Assembly (NCBI RefSeq): GCF_003026285.1 | Contig: NZ_PYOD01000008.1 | Location: forward strand, 110,060 to 174,059 | Direction: 5' to 3' | From: Photobacterium profundum | GTDB taxonomy: Bacteria > Pseudomonadota > Gammaproteobacteria > Enterobacterales > Vibrionaceae | DNA length: 64,000 nt | In this document: piece after piece, positions 31,130-39,452 of the stretch | Position numbering within the stretch: the first letter of the stretch is position 1 | Layout: each line of letters starts with the position of its first letter | Notes under the pieces: generated by a model | Told to the model about the DNA's origin: nothing | The model's input: only the letters and a program-made list of their open reading frames with translations | Databases searched by the model: none | Position numbers and translations under genes: made by a program

Positions 31130-32989
31130 CTAATTTGGCTGGTAAAAACGTTTTAGTTCATTCATTACCTGCATTAAAGTCGATAACCTAGGTTTACCTT
31201 CACTCATTAGCTTGTAGTTCTCATCGTAAACACGGTAATTACCATACTTATCAACGACAGTCGTACTGTTTTTCTGAATCATAACGATATCGCGGCTATC
31301 TCCAGCGAGGATCCAGCGTCGACTTGGATCTTTTTCAAACAGGTTCGTGCCACTGCTGTACGTAGTCGGTGCCGAGGCTACTTCTAAAAGCGATTCCATT
31401 AAGGTTGGCACAACATCTAAATGGCTGGTAATGCGTTCAATTTGTGCTGGCGCTTGTTGTGGCCAATGTATAACCATAGGTACTTTTAATTGGTACTGGC
31501 TATAGTTGGTGTCTGCCCCCCAGCTATTGGTGCCTGTCTCGTTAAATTCAGTACCGTGATTAGCTGTGATAATAACAATCGTGTTATCAAGTACCTGTTT
31601 ACGTTCTAGTTCATCAAGAATATCAGCAATTTGCTGATCAACATGATATGCCGCGTTGCGGTAACTATTTTTAAACAACAGATTGGAATCTACGCCTACG
31701 GTATTTATTTTAACGGTACCCAGCGAAGGGGTGAATTGTGGTACATAGTCACCACCTTCTTCGAATTCTTCTACAGAGGTTAGCTCTAGATAACTGAACC
31801 ATGGGTTATCATTCTGTTCACCTAACCAAGTTGTCCAATCTGCAATTGCTAGATTATCGTTAGTTTTTTGCTCTGATTTTTTGGATAATTGCTCTTCAAG
31901 CTGTTTATCATTAAAAATAGCTTGAGAGTAAATTGAAGATTTAAATTGATTACCACTGAACAGGCCAAAGTCATAACCACGCTTCTCCAATGTATTTAGG
32001 AGTATCGGGGTCGTTCCTTCTGCGCGTACGCTATTAACGTAACCACCAGGTAATCCGTAGAACAAACCAAAAATACCCACCATGTTGTCATTGTTAGCAC
32101 TGTAATGATTGGTGTAGTTTACATTTTGCTTAGCAAACGCAAATAGGTTGGGCATGGTTTTGTTGTTAACCATATCACTGCGAAGGTTATCAACCATCAC
32201 GACGAGTAGGTTTTGACCTGTACCCAAGCCATCAAAATTCAACTTCTCGGTTGGGTAGCGAATGCGCTGGCTTTCACTTAAGCCTTGCTCGGCACTTCGC
32301 TTGGCATAATCTTGAAGATCAAGTAAGCCGTGCTTTTCCATAAAGCTTTTCGCTGTCATTGGGTATGACAATGGAAAATTTGAACGTTGCATAGTAACAG
32401 GATGATACAAGTTAGCATCAGCCCAAATATATAGAAGATGGCTACCCAGAAAGGACATACCAAACACGATAGCGATAGGCACGCCAACATGTTTACGAGT
32501 GAGCTTCCTGAGTTTTCGCCATAGCCATTCTGACAGAATTAACTGTAGAAGGAAGATGATTGGAACAACAATAAAGAGGTACTGCCAACGGGCATTTAGA
32601 TCTGTTTTTTCACCACTTAACAATAGGTCCCAAACAAGGGGACTTAAATGTAAGCTTATACTTTCGTAAGCATGAGTATCTAACAATAATACGGTTAGAC
32701 CAATCGTGCCGACTAATACGGCAAAAAACCGCATTAAGCGTTGTGAAGGGATCAAAAAGCTCGCAGGGAAAATGATTAATATATAAAGACCAAATACCAG
32801 AAAGCCAAAATGACCAACCCAGCTCAACAAGAGGTAAAGTTGTCCAAGTAAGGTTTCTGGCCATTCAGAATGCACAATATATCGCGAGCCTAATAGCATG
32901 GCTGCGATGATATTGAAAAAGCTGAACCAGTGTCCCCAGCTAATCAGCTGTGAGACTTTATCTTTATAATTATTTCCGCTGGCGACCAT
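31130..32989 (-). CDS. yejM: inner-membrane sulfatase-fold protein YejM/PbgA/LapC
   Basis: In enterobacteria YejM (LapC, PbgA) senses lipopolysaccharide and, with LapB and FtsH, tunes the degradation of LpxC. This 619-residue protein has five hydrophobic N-terminal segments (about residues 20-190, DUF3413) and a periplasmic sulfatase-fold domain beginning with GLGTGQNLLVVMVDNLRSDM. The key nucleophile positions of true sulfatases are not clear, as for other members. It forms a unit with yejL upstream (53 nt), and yejK is divergent, the same set as in E. coli. Confidence 0.9.
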   Translation of the reverse strand: MVASGNNYKDKVSQLISWGHWFSFFNIIAAMLLGSRYIVHSEWPETLLGQLYLLLSWVGHFGFLVFGLYILIIFPASFLIPSQRLMRFFAVLVGTIGLTVLLLDTHAYESISLHLSPLVWDLLLSGEKTDLNARWQYLFIVVPIIFLLQLILSEWLWRKLRKLTRKHVGVPIAIVFGMSFLGSHLLYIWADANLYHPVTMQRSNFPLSYPMTAKSFMEKHGLLDLQDYAKRSAEQGLSESQRIRYPTEKLNFDGLGTGQNLLVVMVDNLRSDMVNNKTMPNLFAFAKQNVNYTNHYSANNDNMVGIFGLFYGLPGGYVNSVRAEGTTPILLNTLEKRGYDFGLFSGNQFKSSIYSQAIFNDKQLEEQLSKKSEQKTNDNLAIADWTTWLGEQNDNPWFSYLELTSVEEFEEGGDYVPQFTPSLGTVKINTVGVDSNLLFKNSYRNAAYHVDQQIADILDELERKQVLDNTIVIITANHGTEFNETGTNSWGADTNYSQYQLKVPMVIHWPQQAPAQIERITSHLDVVPTLMESLLEVASAPTTYSSGTNLFEKDPSRRWILAGDSRDIVMIQKNSTTVVDKYGNYRVYDENYKLMSEGKPRLSTLMQVMNELKRFYQPN

Positions 32990-33042
32990 ATATGTCAGTT
33001 CTTCTCAGTCTTAAATGTCGTTTACTACAGCAAACTTAAATC

Positions 33043-33255
33043 TTATTTAGTTGACTTAAGCAGAGCTTGAGAAAATTGCTCGGCAATTTCTTTTTTCTTG
33101 GATGCTGGAACATCGGCATTAATGATGTTGGTTGCGATGTTACCTACAACCATCAGCGCTAGTTCAGCTGATGCATCATGCTTTTCAAGTACGTCAAACA
33201 CATCGCTAATGATCTGTTCAATTTTCTGATTTGTATATTTTGAAGTAATTGGCAT
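33043..33255 (-). CDS. yejL: YejL family protein (UPF0352)
   Basis: The 70-residue protein begins MPITSKYTNQKIEQIISDVFDVLEKHDA and is a typical UPF0352 member of normal length. It is an all-helical, dimeric small protein in known structures, but its function is not known. It lies 53 nt upstream of yejM on the same strand and 89 nt from the divergent yejK, matching the E. coli arrangement. Confidence 0.92.
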   Translation of the reverse strand: MPITSKYTNQKIEQIISDVFDVLEKHDASAELALMVVGNIATNIINADVPASKKKEIAEQFSQALLKSTK

Positions 33256-33344
33256 AGGAAATCTTGTTTAATGTCTTAGTTTAAAGTTTAAGAAAGCGCT
33301 CTATAATAACCCACACTCTAGTCTTACTGATAACCTTTTCCATT

Positions 33345-34358
33345 ATGAGTCTTACACTTTCTAATGTCATCCTTCATCAGCTGACAAAAAACGATCAAGA
33401 TGAAATTGAAATTAACCTAAGAAATCAGGTGCTTGATGCCGATTCTTCTACCGAAGGTCTCGTTGCTGAACTACATCGAGTATACAGCAGTAAAGGGGCA
33501 AAAGGTTTCGCTCTCTTTGCTGAAGACAGTGAATTTTGTCATTGGTTGAAACAATATCGCACTGGAGAAATGGATTTCTTAACATTTTCTAACCAATCAG
33601 CGCAGCGTTTACAGGTTGAACTAGCAAAATATCCCTTCGCTGAAGCTGGCACATTAGTGATGACAGAATACCAATCACTGGCTACTGATTATTTATTTAT
33701 TGGTTTGTTGCCAACTTGTCATAGCATGAAAGTGACTGAGCAATTAGATATCAGTGCCACCGATTACCTTGATGTCGCTAAAATGGATATTGTTGCTCGC
33801 ATTGATTTATCATCGTGGGAAACAGATTCGGATTCAAATCGTTACCTGACGTTCATTAAAGGGCGTGTAGGGCGAAAAATTTCAGACTTCTTCCTAGATT
33901 TTCTGCAAGCAGTCGTTGGTCTTGATGCTAAAGAACAAAATCAAGTATTGATGCAAGCCGTTGAAGATTTTTGTGCCGATTCTCGCCTTGATAAAGAAGA
34001 GAAGCAGCAATATCGCAAGCAGGTTTATGACTACTGTAATGGCCAATTACAAGCCGGCGATGAAGTGGCGGTTAAAGAATTGGCGGGTGAGTTACCACCA
34101 ACAGAAGACGGCACTAATTTTTATGAATTCACGTCAAAGCAGGGCTACGAGCTAGAAGAAAGTTTCCCTGCTGATCGTACAGCAATGCGTAAATTGACCA
34201 AGTTTGTGGGTGCGGGTGGTGGCATGTCGATTAATTTTGACAGCATGCTATTAGGTGAGCGTATTTTCTATGATGCAGAAACCGATACCTTGACGATTAA
34301 AGGCACGCCACCTAACTTGAAAGATCAGTTATTACGCCGTTTGAATACTGATAATTAA
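33345..34358 (+). CDS. yejK: nucleoid-associated protein YejK (NdpA)
   Basis: YejK binds the nucleoid and interacts with topoisomerase subunits in E. coli. The 337 residues (E. coli 335) contain the family blocks RVYSSKGAKGFALFAED, LVMTEYQSLATDYLFIGLLPTCHSM and FIKGRVGRKISDFFLDFL, and ADRTAMRKLTKFVGAGGGMSINFDS near the end. There is no membrane segment. It stands alone on the plus strand and ends at a hairpin at 34399-34447. Confidence 0.93.
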   Translation: MSLTLSNVILHQLTKNDQDEIEINLRNQVLDADSSTEGLVAELHRVYSSKGAKGFALFAEDSEFCHWLKQYRTGEMDFLTFSNQSAQRLQVELAKYPFAEAGTLVMTEYQSLATDYLFIGLLPTCHSMKVTEQLDISATDYLDVAKMDIVARIDLSSWETDSDSNRYLTFIKGRVGRKISDFFLDFLQAVVGLDAKEQNQVLMQAVEDFCADSRLDKEEKQQYRKQVYDYCNGQLQAGDEVAVKELAGELPPTEDGTNFYEFTSKQGYELEESFPADRTAMRKLTKFVGAGGGMSINFDSMLLGERIFYDAETDTLTIKGTPPNLKDQLLRRLNTDN

Positions 34359-34398
34359 TATCTAGAGGCCTAGCGCCTTAGTTCGATGGTATTTACTC

Positions 34399-34447
34399 AA
34401 ACCACCTAGCGTGCTTTTGTGCAACACAAGAGTAAACTCGGTGGTTT
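34399..34447 (+). terminator. yejK terminator, nested
   Basis: AAACCACC (34399-34406) pairs with GGTGGTTT (34440-34447) and is followed by TTT. A smaller hairpin, TTGTG-CAA-CACAA, lies inside the loop. Confidence 0.65.
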
Positions 34448-34541
34448 TTTGTGCCTGCTTCTCATCATAATGGCTTGTTGGTATTCACCAATATATTGTC
34501 TATTATTTTAGTCATGTAAAATAGATTTCATATAAAGGTGT

Positions 34542-34556
34542 TGAGAATCATTCTCT
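34542..34556. promoter_or_regulatory. Fur-like box upstream of the tandem-Hpt gene
   Basis: TGAGAAT-C-ATTCTCT matches the 7-1-7 Fur pattern TGANAAT-N-ATTNTCA at all but the last base. Extended to 19 bp it agrees with 13 of the 16 fixed positions of the common Vibrio form AATGANAATNATTNTCATT. It sits 32 bp before the start codon, where repression by Fe-Fur would be expected. Confidence 0.65.
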
Positions 34557-34588
34557 TTATTTTAAATGTTAACTTTTTAGGTGGTTAA

Positions 34589-35905
34589 ATGAGTAAAGTG
34601 CAGTCGTTCGATTGTCGGCGAACTCGTAAAATACTTTATGTCATGCTCGTGATTGTTACTGCTTCTATAGTAGGAGCCTGTTATTTTTCTTATCAATCGA
34701 CTCAAGTATTGAGTGCTATTTCTCAAATATCGACTTTAGATAGTGAGGTAGAACAACTTCAGTATGGCTTGCTCGTGGATGCCTCAAAGTTGGCGTTGTT
34801 TAATATGGCTCTGATGGTCGTAACATCACTTTTGGCTATTATCTCAATATTTACTACTGTGAAGTTACTGACTTCAGTGGAGTCGTTCGCTCACACTGAG
34901 ATAACTGTGCGATTAGAGGCAGAAGAAGCACACGTAGAAGAGGTGACTGCTGTAAAAACGAGTGCGGTTAATAAACAAGCCGAACAACCATTTGTTGCCT
35001 CTCAAGATTCTCCTCAATCTGCGAGTCGTCTTTATTCCTGTGAAGATACGATCTTAGACATTAATTCTATTCTAGAAAGTATGGATGGTGACAAAGAATC
35101 CGCTGTGATGTTGTTAGAGATATTTCGAGATGAGTATTCAGCTTATGGTCTACGATTGAGAGAATTGATTGAAGGCTCAAAGACCGAAGAGGCATTACGG
35201 TTAGTACATAATTTAAAAGAAGTTGCGGGTAGCCTTGGTGCTCCAAGGTTAAAAATTGAGTCTGAACGACTAGAAAAGAGCTACCAGCAACAAGAACCTG
35301 TAACTGTTAATGATGCCGAAAAATTAACAGAGATTATTTACTTAGTGGTTAATGCGATTAATGAATATTTGATTGTTGGAATAAAAAATTCCAGCTATGT
35401 TGCTGCCCCCCTGAATATAGAAGCAAAGAAGACCTCATCTATCATAGACGCAAGTAATAAAGCTAATGAAGCGTTGGGGAACACTGAGCTGTCAGTGGCT
35501 GATACTGATAAAGAACCGATATCTCCAGAGCTAACAACAAAGGCTGCTATCGATATTCCACTTATGCTTGAAGCAATGGATGGCGACTCAGATTCTGTGC
35601 AAATGCTTTTAGACATCTTTATGGATGAACATGCTGCTGATGCGGAAAAGTTACACTGCTTAGTTTCACAATGTGAGCTATCGAATATCAGCGAACCAGC
35701 GATCAGAATTGTGCATAGTCTCAAAGGTGTGGCGGGTAGTTTAGGTGCTGAAAAATTAAAAGTGATAGCGGGTGACATTGAGATAAAGTTTATACAGCAT
35801 CGCGTTGTGAGTGAGGCGGATTATCGTGCTTTATCTTTAGCTCTAGATGAATGTGTTACGTACGCTATGTCTTATATTTCTGAAGAGGCGAATGTTCATG
35901 CTTAA
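34589..35905 (+). CDS. membrane protein with two histidine phosphotransfer (Hpt) domains
   Basis: The 438-residue protein has two membrane segments (about 15-35 and 68-92) separated by a short periplasmic loop. Two similar Hpt domains follow, at about residues 155-262 and 320-432. The phosphorylatable His is H207 in RLVHNLKEVAGSLGA (Hpt1) and H376 in RIVHSLKGVAGSLGA (Hpt2). Hpt2 is canonical (HxLKG); Hpt1 has Glu instead of Gly after the Lys. No histidine kinase or receiver domain is in this protein or its neighbours, so it must accept phosphate from a distant partner. A Fur-like box lies upstream. I do not know a named homologue. Confidence 0.8.
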   Translation: MSKVQSFDCRRTRKILYVMLVIVTASIVGACYFSYQSTQVLSAISQISTLDSEVEQLQYGLLVDASKLALFNMALMVVTSLLAIISIFTTVKLLTSVESFAHTEITVRLEAEEAHVEEVTAVKTSAVNKQAEQPFVASQDSPQSASRLYSCEDTILDINSILESMDGDKESAVMLLEIFRDEYSAYGLRLRELIEGSKTEEALRLVHNLKEVAGSLGAPRLKIESERLEKSYQQQEPVTVNDAEKLTEIIYLVVNAINEYLIVGIKNSSYVAAPLNIEAKKTSSIIDASNKANEALGNTELSVADTDKEPISPELTTKAAIDIPLMLEAMDGDSDSVQMLLDIFMDEHAADAEKLHCLVSQCELSNISEPAIRIVHSLKGVAGSLGAEKLKVIAGDIEIKFIQHRVVSEADYRALSLALDECVTYAMSYISEEANVHA

Positions 35906-35990
35906 AGTTTGAAAGCGCAAACTTTATTACAGTATTTTACGCTGTAAAATGATGGCTTTATCAACATAAAAGTGTGATCGAAGTATTGTT

Positions 35991-36004
35991 TTGATCTTAA
36001 TCAA
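35991..36004. promoter_or_regulatory. perfect FNR-type box upstream of the ygbA-like gene
   Basis: TTGAT-CTTA-ATCAA is an exact match to the FNR consensus TTGAT-N4-ATCAA; DNR/HcpR-type regulators bind nearly the same site. Its centre is about 41 bp upstream of a start site expected from the -10-like GATAAT at 36026-36031. This spacing is typical of class II activation. Confidence 0.65.
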
Positions 36005-36040
36005 CAATCTGATGGTGCAGCGGTGGATAATAGCCGCACT

Positions 36041-36403
36041 ATGACAGTACTAAATAGACATTCAGTTCGTACGCAACGTGAACTGGATACAGTGACGGCG
36101 ATGATTCGCCTATATTGTAAAACGTTGCACCGTGGGGCGATTACTTGTCCTGAATGTGAAAGTCTTTTCGAATATGTTGAAAGCAGGATGGCCAATTGTC
36201 GTTTAGTTGATGAAAAGCCAAGTTGTTTACAATGTCAGGGGCAGTGTTACCAATCAGCAAAGCGTTTGCAGATCATGCATGTGGTGCGCTGGTCGTTACC
36301 AAGGTTCTTGTGGCGGCATCCAGTTAAAGCGCTACAGTTTAAAGTCGATGAGATGCGTTCAAATACTATTTTATCATCACGTAAAACAGGCGATATTAAA
36401 TAG
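36041..36403 (+). CDS. ygbA: YgbA-like, nitric-oxide-associated cysteine protein
   Basis: The 120-residue protein matches the YgbA/nitrous-oxide-stimulated promoter family: TVTAMIRLYCKTLHR, then TCPECESLFEYVESR, CLQCQGQCYQSAKR and VVRWSLPRFLWRHPVKAL. The CxxC and CxxCxxxC groups suggest metal or Fe-S binding. In enterobacteria ygbA is under NsrR and aids recovery from nitric oxide. I use the ATG at 36041; a GTG at 36023 is also in frame, and neither has a clear ribosome site. If the FNR-type promoter is real the mRNA would be nearly leaderless. Confidence 0.75.
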   Translation: MTVLNRHSVRTQRELDTVTAMIRLYCKTLHRGAITCPECESLFEYVESRMANCRLVDEKPSCLQCQGQCYQSAKRLQIMHVVRWSLPRFLWRHPVKALQFKVDEMRSNTILSSRKTGDIK

Positions 36404-36464
36404 TCTGATGATGGTGATAGATTAAGATAGCAAAGGGCGGGAGCCACTGACGTAGAGCGTTACC

Positions 36465-36540
36465 AAGGCTGTGTTTTGATAGTTGTTTTTCGGTAATCAT
36501 CACATTACCGAAGTACAGTTAACAGATCACAGCCTTTTTT
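36465..36540 (+). ncRNA. nested hairpin with U-tail, terminator or small RNA end
   Basis: The outer stem AAGGCTGTG (36465-36473) pairs with CACAGCCTT (36528-36536), followed by TTTT. Inside it TTCGGTAAT (36489-36497) pairs with ATTACCGAA (36504-36512). It may simply end the ygbA transcript, but its two-tier shape is larger than any other terminator here. From 36404 to 36727 I see no other gene. Confidence 0.45.
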
Positions 36541-36727
36541 ATTGCGTATGCTTTTTGCAACTTAAGTTAATGTTTAGGGCTACTCTATTATTTTAATATT
36601 ACTGGTTGGATTTGTTATAACAATTGCACGCTGTATTATTTATTTTTGATATGGGCTGGCATTTTAGAGTTTGAATATCGAATGTAATAGCATATTGATG
36701 CCTAGATAGACAATGATAGGAGTGATG

Positions 36728-36892
36728 GTGAGTTACCACAAAATGAGTAACCAGCTGAATAAGATGGCTAAAAAAGAATCACAACAACATATCTATCAGG
36801 TAAGAAAGAAATTCTTAAAACATTGGTCTAATGACGGGCTCAGGTTACCCATGCCGTTAATGTCGAGTGAGAATCAACAAAAGTTATTCTAG
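36728..36892 (+). CDS. small ORF of 54 residues, unknown function
   Basis: The GTG at 36728 has AGGAG five nt upstream, an ideal distance; an ATG three nt earlier is in the same frame but too close to the site. The protein is basic and helical, containing MSNQLNKMAKK, YQVRKKFLKHWSNDG and LRLPMPLMSSENQQ, and ends KLF. It reads like a real small soluble protein, not a random frame. It lies after the nested hairpin that follows ygbA and converges on the peptidase gene. I do not recognise a family. Confidence 0.5.
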   Translation: MSYHKMSNQLNKMAKKESQQHIYQVRKKFLKHWSNDGLRLPMPLMSSENQQKLF

Positions 36893-36955
36893 GCGGTATA
36901 TTAGTCATGATCATTTAACGAGCTAATGAGCAAGACTCTGCATTAAATAGTATAA

Positions 36956-36978
36956 AAAAGGCGCATTAAGCGCCTTTT
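36956..36978. terminator. terminator of the M20 peptidase gene
   Basis: AAAAGGCGC (36956-36964) pairs with GCGCCTTTT (36970-36978) over ATTAA. The minus strand continues with TTATAC, and the small ORF may share it from the other side. Confidence 0.8.
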
Positions 36979-37014
36979 AATCATAGATATTTGTTATTAC
37001 TTAACAAAATCAAA

Positions 37015-38151
37015 TTAACCCGCAATCTTGGTTAATACTTTTATCAGTAGTTTAATGCGAGGTTCGATAGTATCGAGCTCTAAGTACTCATCAGCACTGT
37101 GGAAGCCAGCACCAGCAGGACCAAGGCCATCAAGTGTTGGAATGCCCATTACCGCTGTTAGGTTGGCATCTGAGCCACCACCCACTTCTTGCCACTTAAT
37201 ATCGATACCAAGCTCTTTGCCTGATTCTTCAACCAATGCCATCAGTGCTTCTGTTTTCTCTGTTGGTACCATTGATGGTTTATGCGCTTCACGTTCAACC
37301 GTGATAGTCACGCCTTCCACAAAGGGTGTTTCTGTCAGTGCACGAATATTCGCATCAGCTTCTGCGTATTCGTCGTTATCCCAGAAACGTACATCAACAA
37401 CCGCTTCTGCTGAATCAGGCACGATGTTCGCACCTGCACCACCTTTGGCGATACCGACATTTAATGTAGTACCCGATTCAAAGTTGGTTAAATTGTTTAT
37501 TGCCAAAACCCAGTTGGCCATTTCAGTGATAGCACTGCGACCGTTCTGTGGTTCATTACCAGCATGCGCAGCTTTACCTGCGAATGTTAGACGGTAACGA
37601 GCCATGCCTTTGCGTGCTTTCACTAAAGAGCCATCAGCACGTGCAGCTTCTGCAACAAGTACATTCTTTGCATTTACGGCAACGCTTTTTAGCCATGATT
37701 CAGAGTGCAATGAACCGATTTCTTCATCAGGGTTCATGCAAATGCAGATAGATAGCTTATCGAGTGTTTCTTTGTCCATATTACGTAAAGCATGAACAAC
37801 ATTAAGTAGACCTGATTTCATGTCAGAAACACCTGGACCGTATGCGCGATTTTCATCAAACGTCATTGGGCGCGCAGCAGCGGTTCCTTCAGGGAAAACA
37901 GTATCCATGTGACCAATAAGCATTACGTCGATATCGCTGCTTTCAGGTTTGTTACGAACTTCTAAGCCAGTACCAGCAATACCACAATCGATACGTTTGA
38001 CGTACCAACCCATATCCAGATACTTTTGCTGCATCTGAGTGGCAACAACTTCGATACCGTCTTTAGTATACGTACCGCAATCAACATCAATGAGTGGGCG
38101 TAGTTCTTGTAAGTAATTTTCTAGAGAGAAATCTTGTAGGGCGAAAGTCAT
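37015..38151 (-). CDS. M20-family metallopeptidase (CPG2/ArgE-like)
   Basis: A cytoplasmic zinc aminoacylase or dipeptidase. The 378 residues show the two-metal site: LIGHMDTVFPEG (H81, D83), GVSDMKSG (D110) and NPDEEIGS (E143, E144), with GAGFHSADEY at the end. The dimerisation domain begins near GKAAHAGNEPQNG. It resembles glutamate carboxypeptidase G2 but has no signal peptide. GGAG lies 6 nt before the chosen ATG at 38151; a longer start at 38223 is rejected. It follows yjiH-yjiG, which suggests it cleaves a peptide or acylated amino acid brought in by them. Confidence 0.85.
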   Translation of the reverse strand: MTFALQDFSLENYLQELRPLIDVDCGTYTKDGIEVVATQMQQKYLDMGWYVKRIDCGIAGTGLEVRNKPESSDIDVMLIGHMDTVFPEGTAAARPMTFDENRAYGPGVSDMKSGLLNVVHALRNMDKETLDKLSICICMNPDEEIGSLHSESWLKSVAVNAKNVLVAEAARADGSLVKARKGMARYRLTFAGKAAHAGNEPQNGRSAITEMANWVLAINNLTNFESGTTLNVGIAKGGAGANIVPDSAEAVVDVRFWDNDEYAEADANIRALTETPFVEGVTITVEREAHKPSMVPTEKTEALMALVEESGKELGIDIKWQEVGGGSDANLTAVMGIPTLDGLGPAGAGFHSADEYLELDTIEPRIKLLIKVLTKIAG

Positions 38152-38259
38152 CGGAAACTCCAAAGAGACTCGGTGGTGAGTTTTAATCGCGAAAAGAAGG
38201 GAGAGAGCAGAGGCCCTCTCCATTGATATCTATATACGGAAAAGCTGTATATGAAAAAT

Positions 38260-38721
38260 CTATACCAGAATGTTCATTACAAACATTGCTGCAAAAGCGT
38301 TAAGCACAGATAGAGCAATCATTACTGGAATGTATCGGCCTTCAGTACCGATAGGCCCCATGATTCGACCCATGTATTGAACTTGAGAGCCCATAAGGTA
38401 GATAGCAGGAGCTAAAATTGCGATGTGTTGACCATTCAAGATACCTTGGTCAAATAGTGTAATAACCACACCTACCGCACCGCCCATCGACATCCAAGCA
38501 CCGATCAGCACAGCAGCGGCTTCACCAGGAAGACCAAATACAGCCATAATGGGTGAGAATAGGGTGCCCATTAGTTCTAAAGCGCCAGTGATCTGCAATG
38601 CTTTGATGATAACGAAAGCCATTAGTACGTTGGGTACGGTTGACGTTGTAGCAATGACCCAACCTTTCTTAGCACCTTCAACGAAAATGTCTGTCACCAT
38701 TGGTTTTTTAGCTGTAGTCAT
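38260..38721 (-). CDS. yjiG: YjiG-family membrane protein (nucleoside-recognition/SpoIIIAC-like)
   Basis: The 153-residue protein has about four hydrophobic segments and the family pattern TVPNVLMAFVIIKALQITGALEL, GEAAAVLIGAWMSMGGAVGV, and GIEGRYIPVMI-like ending. YjiG and YjiH together make a split Gate-domain transporter-like pair. The substrate is not known; in E. coli the genes lie beside the isoaspartyl dipeptidase iadA. Here an M20 peptidase follows, again pairing the system with a peptidase. Its ATG overlaps the yjiH stop by one base. Confidence 0.85.
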   Translation of the reverse strand: MTTAKKPMVTDIFVEGAKKGWVIATTSTVPNVLMAFVIIKALQITGALELMGTLFSPIMAVFGLPGEAAAVLIGAWMSMGGAVGVVITLFDQGILNGQHIAILAPAIYLMGSQVQYMGRIMGPIGTEGRYIPVMIALSVLNAFAAMFVMNILV

Positions 38722-39452
38722 TATGCTGTTTCCTCTTTCATTTCAGGCTTTGTCTCTTCTTTATCAGCTTTACCTTCAGTAATGTTGAGGTATAAGCGGA
38801 ACATGTTGGCACCGACAAACTTAAAGACAAACATGATGACGACAGCAAGACCAATTGATGATGTAACTGCAGGCGTACCATCGGTATTGGTTAATGTGAA
38901 CAGCACAGCGCCAGAAGAGAAGAAGTTAACAATGGCTGCACCCGCAGAAAATTGGAACATGGTGAAAACATCTGTTTCACGTTTGGTTAGGTGACCTTCA
39001 TCTTTTAGTTGACGGGTCATTGCGGCACCAGCATCGGTACTTTGTAGCGAGGCAATCAGTGCAAGACCAGAGTTACCTGGAATTCCCATTAAAGGGCGAA
39101 GTAGTGGCGTTAGAATTTTACGAGCCGCATCTAGCGCACCATAGTGTTCTAGGACATTGATCATACCCAAAGCGAACATTACTGTTGGAATTAATGTTAG
39201 TGCGAATAGGAAACCGTCACGAGCACCGCTACCACCTTGACCACGCATAGATGTTGAAGCGGTTTGGATACCATCTGCCGTTTCGTTTACTGAGTGAACA
39301 ACACTACCAAATGAACCATTTAGCGTTGTGAAATCAAAAACACCATACCATTCGTTTGATTGAAGTAGCCCGGAAAAAAAGACAACAGCAAAGGCGAGGG
39401 CAATGTAGCTGCCAATCGTTACTTTGCGGTCTTGTCCAACCTGATTGCTCAT
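38721..39452 (-). CDS. yjiH: YjiH-family membrane protein
   Basis: The 243-residue protein has about five hydrophobic segments, with the Gate-type motif GNSGLALIASLQSTDAGAAMTRQL and NFFSSGAVLF, typical of YjiH. It ends in a charged cytoplasmic tail rich in Lys and Glu. It is the first gene of yjiH-yjiG-M20 peptidase. A longer upstream minus frame (to 39603) overlaps the start but has no family character. The promoter should lie in the AT-rich 410-bp spacer upstream, which shows no other gene except the nhaC terminator. Confidence 0.85.
   Translation of the reverse strand: MSNQVGQDRKVTIGSYIALAFAVVFFSGLLQSNEWYGVFDFTTLNGSFGSVVHSVNETADGIQTASTSMRGQGGSGARDGFLFALTLIPTVMFALGMINVLEHYGALDAARKILTPLLRPLMGIPGNSGLALIASLQSTDAGAAMTRQLKDEGHLTKRETDVFTMFQFSAGAAIVNFFSSGAVLFTLTNTDGTPAVTSSIGLAVVIMFVFKFVGANMFRLYLNITEGKADKEETKPEMKEETA

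Noticed and set aside
37028..37597. 189-codon plus-strand frame inside the M20 peptidase gene
   Set aside because: It is antisense to conserved zinc-site coding sequence and is Ser/Pro-rich, as expected for a shadow frame.
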